From Bacillota bacterium (GTDB taxonomy: Bacteria; Bacillota; Clostridia; Peptostreptococcales; Anaerovoracaceae), in assembly GCA_017619905.1 (NCBI GenBank), contig JAFZRK010000064.1, positions 1 through 7,915 of the forward strand: a stretch of 7,915 nt of DNA. Direction: 5' to 3'. Below are positions 5,579 through 7,915 of this stretch, piece by piece. Under the pieces are notes generated by a model, which worked only from the letters and a program-made list of their open reading frames with translations, was not told the DNA's origin and made no database searches. Positions within the stretch are counted from its first letter, which is position 1, and each line of letters starts with the position of its first letter. The position numbers and the translations under genes were made by a program.

Positions 5579-5586
5579 TTACCAAG

Positions 5587-7017
5587 ATGGATAATGAAGA
5601 ACTGAAAGTATTAAAGGTCTATTCTCAGAATAAAGAGACCGATCTGGAATTCTCCGGAACAGTAAAGCTCTCCGAACTGCTGGAAGCCAACGGCCTCATG
5701 CCTGCCACCCCCTGCGGAGGCAACGGCACCTGCGGAAAATGCAGCGCTTACTTCAACGGAAAGAAGATCCTGTGCTGCCAGGCCCGTCTGGACGAAGGCG
5801 GCGAGCTGTATCTCCCGGAAAAGAAGATCCTCAACAAGATCAAGACCGACGGCGATATGCCGGAGTTCACCATCAAAGAGCAGGACGGATACGGTCTGGC
5901 CGTGGACATAGGCACCACCACCGTAGTCGCAAGGATCATAGATCTCAAGACCGGAGCCCTGCTGCCCGCAGTATCCAGGGAGAACCCCCAGCGCCTGCTC
6001 TCCGCGGACGTAATAGGCAGGATACAGGCCTCCATAGAAAAAGGCAAGCTTCCTGTGCTGGAGGGACTCATCAAGGAGACCGTGCAGGATCTTAAGGAAC
6101 ACGCCCTTAAACTGAACGGCCTTACGGACGCGGACATCAGAAAGACCGTCATCACGGGCAACACCACCATGCTCTACTTGTACACGGGACGCATGCCCAC
6201 CACCCTCGCCTACACGCCGTTCATAGCGGACTGCCTGTTCGGCTACGAGGAAGACGGCATATACTACCCGCCCTGCTTCGGAGCTTTCGTGGGCGCGGAC
6301 ATATACACAGCCATAGTCGCCAGCGGACTTATCCCAAAGGACGAGACCGCCCTGCTGGTAGACCTGGGCACCAACGGAGAGATAGCTCTCTACGACAAGG
6401 GAAAGCTCACCTGCTGCGCAACGGCCTGCGGACCCGCGTTCGAAGGCACAGGCATAAGCTGCGGCGGACACGCGGCGGACGGAGCCATTGACCACGTCTG
6501 GATAAAAGACGGAAAGCCGAAGTTCTCCGTCATAGGAAACACGGAGCCAACGCACATCTGCGGCAGCGGAATAATGGACGCAATAGCGACGCTTCTGGAT
6601 CTGGAAGTCATAGACGAGACCGGAGCAATGCCCGAGCCCTACGAGTTCGCCCCCGGCGTGGTGCTCCAGCCCAAGGACGTCCGTCAGGTGCAGCTCGCCA
6701 AGGCAGCCATCTGCGGAGGCATAAAGACCCTCATAAACCGCGAAGGTCTTACGGAGGAAGATATAAAGACTCTGTACATAGCCGGCGGATTCGGATCGTA
6801 CATAACCCTGGACAGCGCGGTCAGAGTGGGGGTATTCCCGAAAGAACTGCAGGATAATGCAAAAGTAATTGGAAATGCGGCCCTATCCGGTGCTATAATG
6901 ATACTGTTGGGCGCCGAAAAAAAGTTCGAGCCCGCATCGGTGGAGACCGAATGCATCAACCTTGCTCAGCAGCCCGAGTTTTCGGATCTGTATATGGAAT
7001 CAATGTTTTTTGAGTAA
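5587..7017 (+). CDS. RACo-type ATP-dependent reductive activator of corrinoid protein ([2Fe-2S] ferredoxin domain + ASKHA/DUF4445 domain)
   Basis: This 476-residue protein uses ATP to drive electrons from its Fe-S cluster into a corrinoid protein. It reduces accidentally oxidised Co(II) to the active Co(I) form needed by cobamide-dependent methyltransferases. The N-terminal domain (about 1-85) has the plant-type [2Fe-2S] pattern TPCGGNGTCGKCSAYF (Cys43, Cys49, Cys52) with Cys63 or Cys64 as fourth ligand. The ASKHA domain follows from about residue 101. It shows GLAVDIGTTTVVARI (Asp107), ITGNTTML, ALLVDLGTNGEIAL (259-265), CGPAFEGTGISCGG, HICGSGIMDA, LYIAGGFGSYI and VIGNAALSGA. Characterised RACo proteins are longer, about 600 residues or more, with a linker and middle domain between these parts; here only some 15 residues separate them. 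The ferredoxin homology begins near residue 6, which supports this ATG although it has no ribosome site. The methyltransferase gene follows after 18 nt. Confidence 0.93.
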   Translation: MDNEELKVLKVYSQNKETDLEFSGTVKLSELLEANGLMPATPCGGNGTCGKCSAYFNGKKILCCQARLDEGGELYLPEKKILNKIKTDGDMPEFTIKEQDGYGLAVDIGTTTVVARIIDLKTGALLPAVSRENPQRLLSADVIGRIQASIEKGKLPVLEGLIKETVQDLKEHALKLNGLTDADIRKTVITGNTTMLYLYTGRMPTTLAYTPFIADCLFGYEEDGIYYPPCFGAFVGADIYTAIVASGLIPKDETALLVDLGTNGEIALYDKGKLTCCATACGPAFEGTGISCGGHAADGAIDHVWIKDGKPKFSVIGNTEPTHICGSGIMDAIATLLDLEVIDETGAMPEPYEFAPGVVLQPKDVRQVQLAKAAICGGIKTLINREGLTEEDIKTLYIAGGFGSYITLDSAVRVGVFPKELQDNAKVIGNAALSGAIMILLGAEKKFEPASVETECINLAQQPEFSDLYMESMFFE

Positions 7018-7035
7018 TATTTAGAGGAGAGAAAA

Positions 7036-7915
7036 ATGACACCCAAGGAAAACTTACATGCATTCTTTGAAGGCGGCAACTGGGAATGGAAGCCGGTAGG
7101 AACAGACAAGAAGGGCTTCCAGCCCAAGGAGATCTGCGAGTACGTAGCCCGCGCTTTCGTTAAGGAACAGGAGCCCTTCGACAACACCAAGGGCGGCGGA
7201 CTCGGCTGGTTCAACATCGAGTGGGAATACGAACCCGGCGCCGGCGGATCCATCAGCATCAAGCCCATACTGGACGAAGTTTCCGAATGGAAGGAAAAGA
7301 TGGTGTTCCCGAACCTCGACGAGATCGACTGGGAAGACATCGCAAAGAGACACGCAGATTACCTCAACACGGATCTTGCCATTGAGTTCACGGTATTCAC
7401 CGGCTACTTCGAAAGACTCATCTCCCTCCTCTCCTTCGAGGAAGCAGCGATGGAGCTGATAATGGAAGACTACGAGGAGGACATCCAGGAGCTCTTCACC
7501 GCGCTCACCGATTTCTACATCGACTTCGCTCAGAGATTCCGCAAGTACTTCAACGCAGACTGGTGCATCATCCATGACGACTGGGGCACCCAGAGATCCG
7601 CGTTCTTCTCGCCGCTGGTACACAAGAAGATGATCGTTCCGCACCTCACCAGGTTCGTTTCCGAATGCCACAAGGTAGGACTGCTCGTAGAGATGCACTC
7701 CTGCGGATTCATCGAAGAGCTCATCCCGAACCTCATCAGCACCGGCATCGACAGCTGGGCAGGCCAGGGCATCGTAGACAAGAGAAAGCTCATCAACGAG
7801 TTCGGCGACCAGTTCAAGTTCGAAGTCATCACCAACCCGGCCAAGCCGTTCACCGAAGACCAGATCGAAGAGGCTGAGAAGTTCGCTCACGACCTGTTCG
7901 ACGAGTTCAAGGACA
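7036..7915 (+). CDS. URO-D-fold corrinoid-dependent methyltransferase (3' end beyond window)
   Basis: Reading from the ATG at 7036 gives 293 residues, still open at the window end. Full family members have roughly 340-400. The protein belongs to the uroporphyrinogen-decarboxylase-like superfamily in its methyltransferase branch (MtaA/CmuA and related methyltransferases) rather than haem-pathway HemE. Two features point this way. VEMHSCGFIEELIP (His221, Cys223) matches the HxCG zinc ligands of these enzymes, and the RACo neighbour only makes sense beside a corrinoid protein. Other typical parts are WCIIHDDWGTQRSAFFSPL (177-195) and the downstream TGIDSWAGQG. The zinc activates a thiol or other acceptor, or helps remove a methyl group from the substrate. 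Substrate-side and CoM- or folate-side roles cannot be told apart here. GAGGAG lies about 7 nt before the ATG, and the gene starts 18 nt after RACo, clearly one operon. The corrinoid protein may be encoded next. Confidence 0.88.
   Translation, partial: MTPKENLHAFFEGGNWEWKPVGTDKKGFQPKEICEYVARAFVKEQEPFDNTKGGGLGWFNIEWEYEPGAGGSISIKPILDEVSEWKEKMVFPNLDEIDWEDIAKRHADYLNTDLAIEFTVFTGYFERLISLLSFEEAAMELIMEDYEEDIQELFTALTDFYIDFAQRFRKYFNADWCIIHDDWGTQRSAFFSPLVHKKMIVPHLTRFVSECHKVGLLVEMHSCGFIEELIPNLISTGIDSWAGQGIVDKRKLINEFGDQFKFEVITNPAKPFTEDQIEEAEKFAHDLFDEFKD

Noticed and set aside
5611..6555. Minus-strand open frame of 314 codons opposite RACo
   Set aside because: It is the antisense shadow of a strongly conserved gene, with low-complexity Val/Gly/Ala composition and no ribosome site or domain.
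7054..7890. Minus-strand open frame of 278 codons opposite the methyltransferase gene
   Set aside because: The sense strand carries clear URO-D-type motifs and a ribosome site. The antisense translation is repetitive Glu/Leu/Val with no domain.

Overview
The window looks like a fairly GC-rich, anaerobic, Gram-positive-type bacterium of the Clostridia. The evidence is a perfect CIRCE (HrcA) operator, strong GGAGG ribosome-binding sites, an LTA-synthase-like membrane phosphotransferase, and a corrinoid methyl-transfer locus. I cannot name the genus from the sequence. Nothing points to phage, plasmid, IS or CRISPR content: the genes are intact, tightly packed and uniform in style. Two genes run off the window ends.

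Left part, all on the minus strand (reading right to left). A stomatin-like SPFH protein (2771-3664) is followed after 2 nt by a small membrane-anchored protein of unknown function (2289-2768). A compact, hairpin-rich spacer of about 120 nt comes next. It contains a candidate promoter and a terminator-like hairpin directly in front of an LtaS/MdoB-type alkaline-phosphatase-superfamily protein (355-2169). Sixteen nt after that gene begins a Crp/Fnr-type regulator (1-338, cut by the window edge). This half is envelope-related.

Middle, also minus strand: a small heat-shock protein (Hsp20, 3838-4221) has a perfect CIRCE operator upstream and an intrinsic terminator downstream. It appears to be a single-gene HrcA-controlled unit.

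Right part, a divergent pair. An AraC-type regulator with a cysteine-rich PocR-like sensory domain (4498-5391, minus) faces a plus-strand operon. The operon holds a RACo-type ATP-dependent corrinoid-protein reductive activator (5587-7017) and a URO-D-fold methyltransferase (7036 to the window end). The likely logic is that the regulator senses a substrate or metabolite and switches on a cobamide-dependent methyltransferase system, with RACo re-reducing Co(II) corrinoid protein that has become inactive. The corrinoid protein itself is not in the window and may lie downstream. The 195-nt divergent spacer is AT-rich against GC-rich surroundings. It carries three inverted repeats and a good sigma-A promoter for the regulator, plus a TATAAT box so close to the RACo ATG that the RACo mRNA may be leaderless.

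The most interesting points are: the possible leaderless, dyad-rich control region of the methyl-transfer locus; the short RACo that seems to lack the usual linker/middle region; the altered active site of the LtaS-like protein (Ser for Thr, and loss of two histidines); and the hairpin-rich spacer in front of it. I did not find a clearly novel defence or mobile system.
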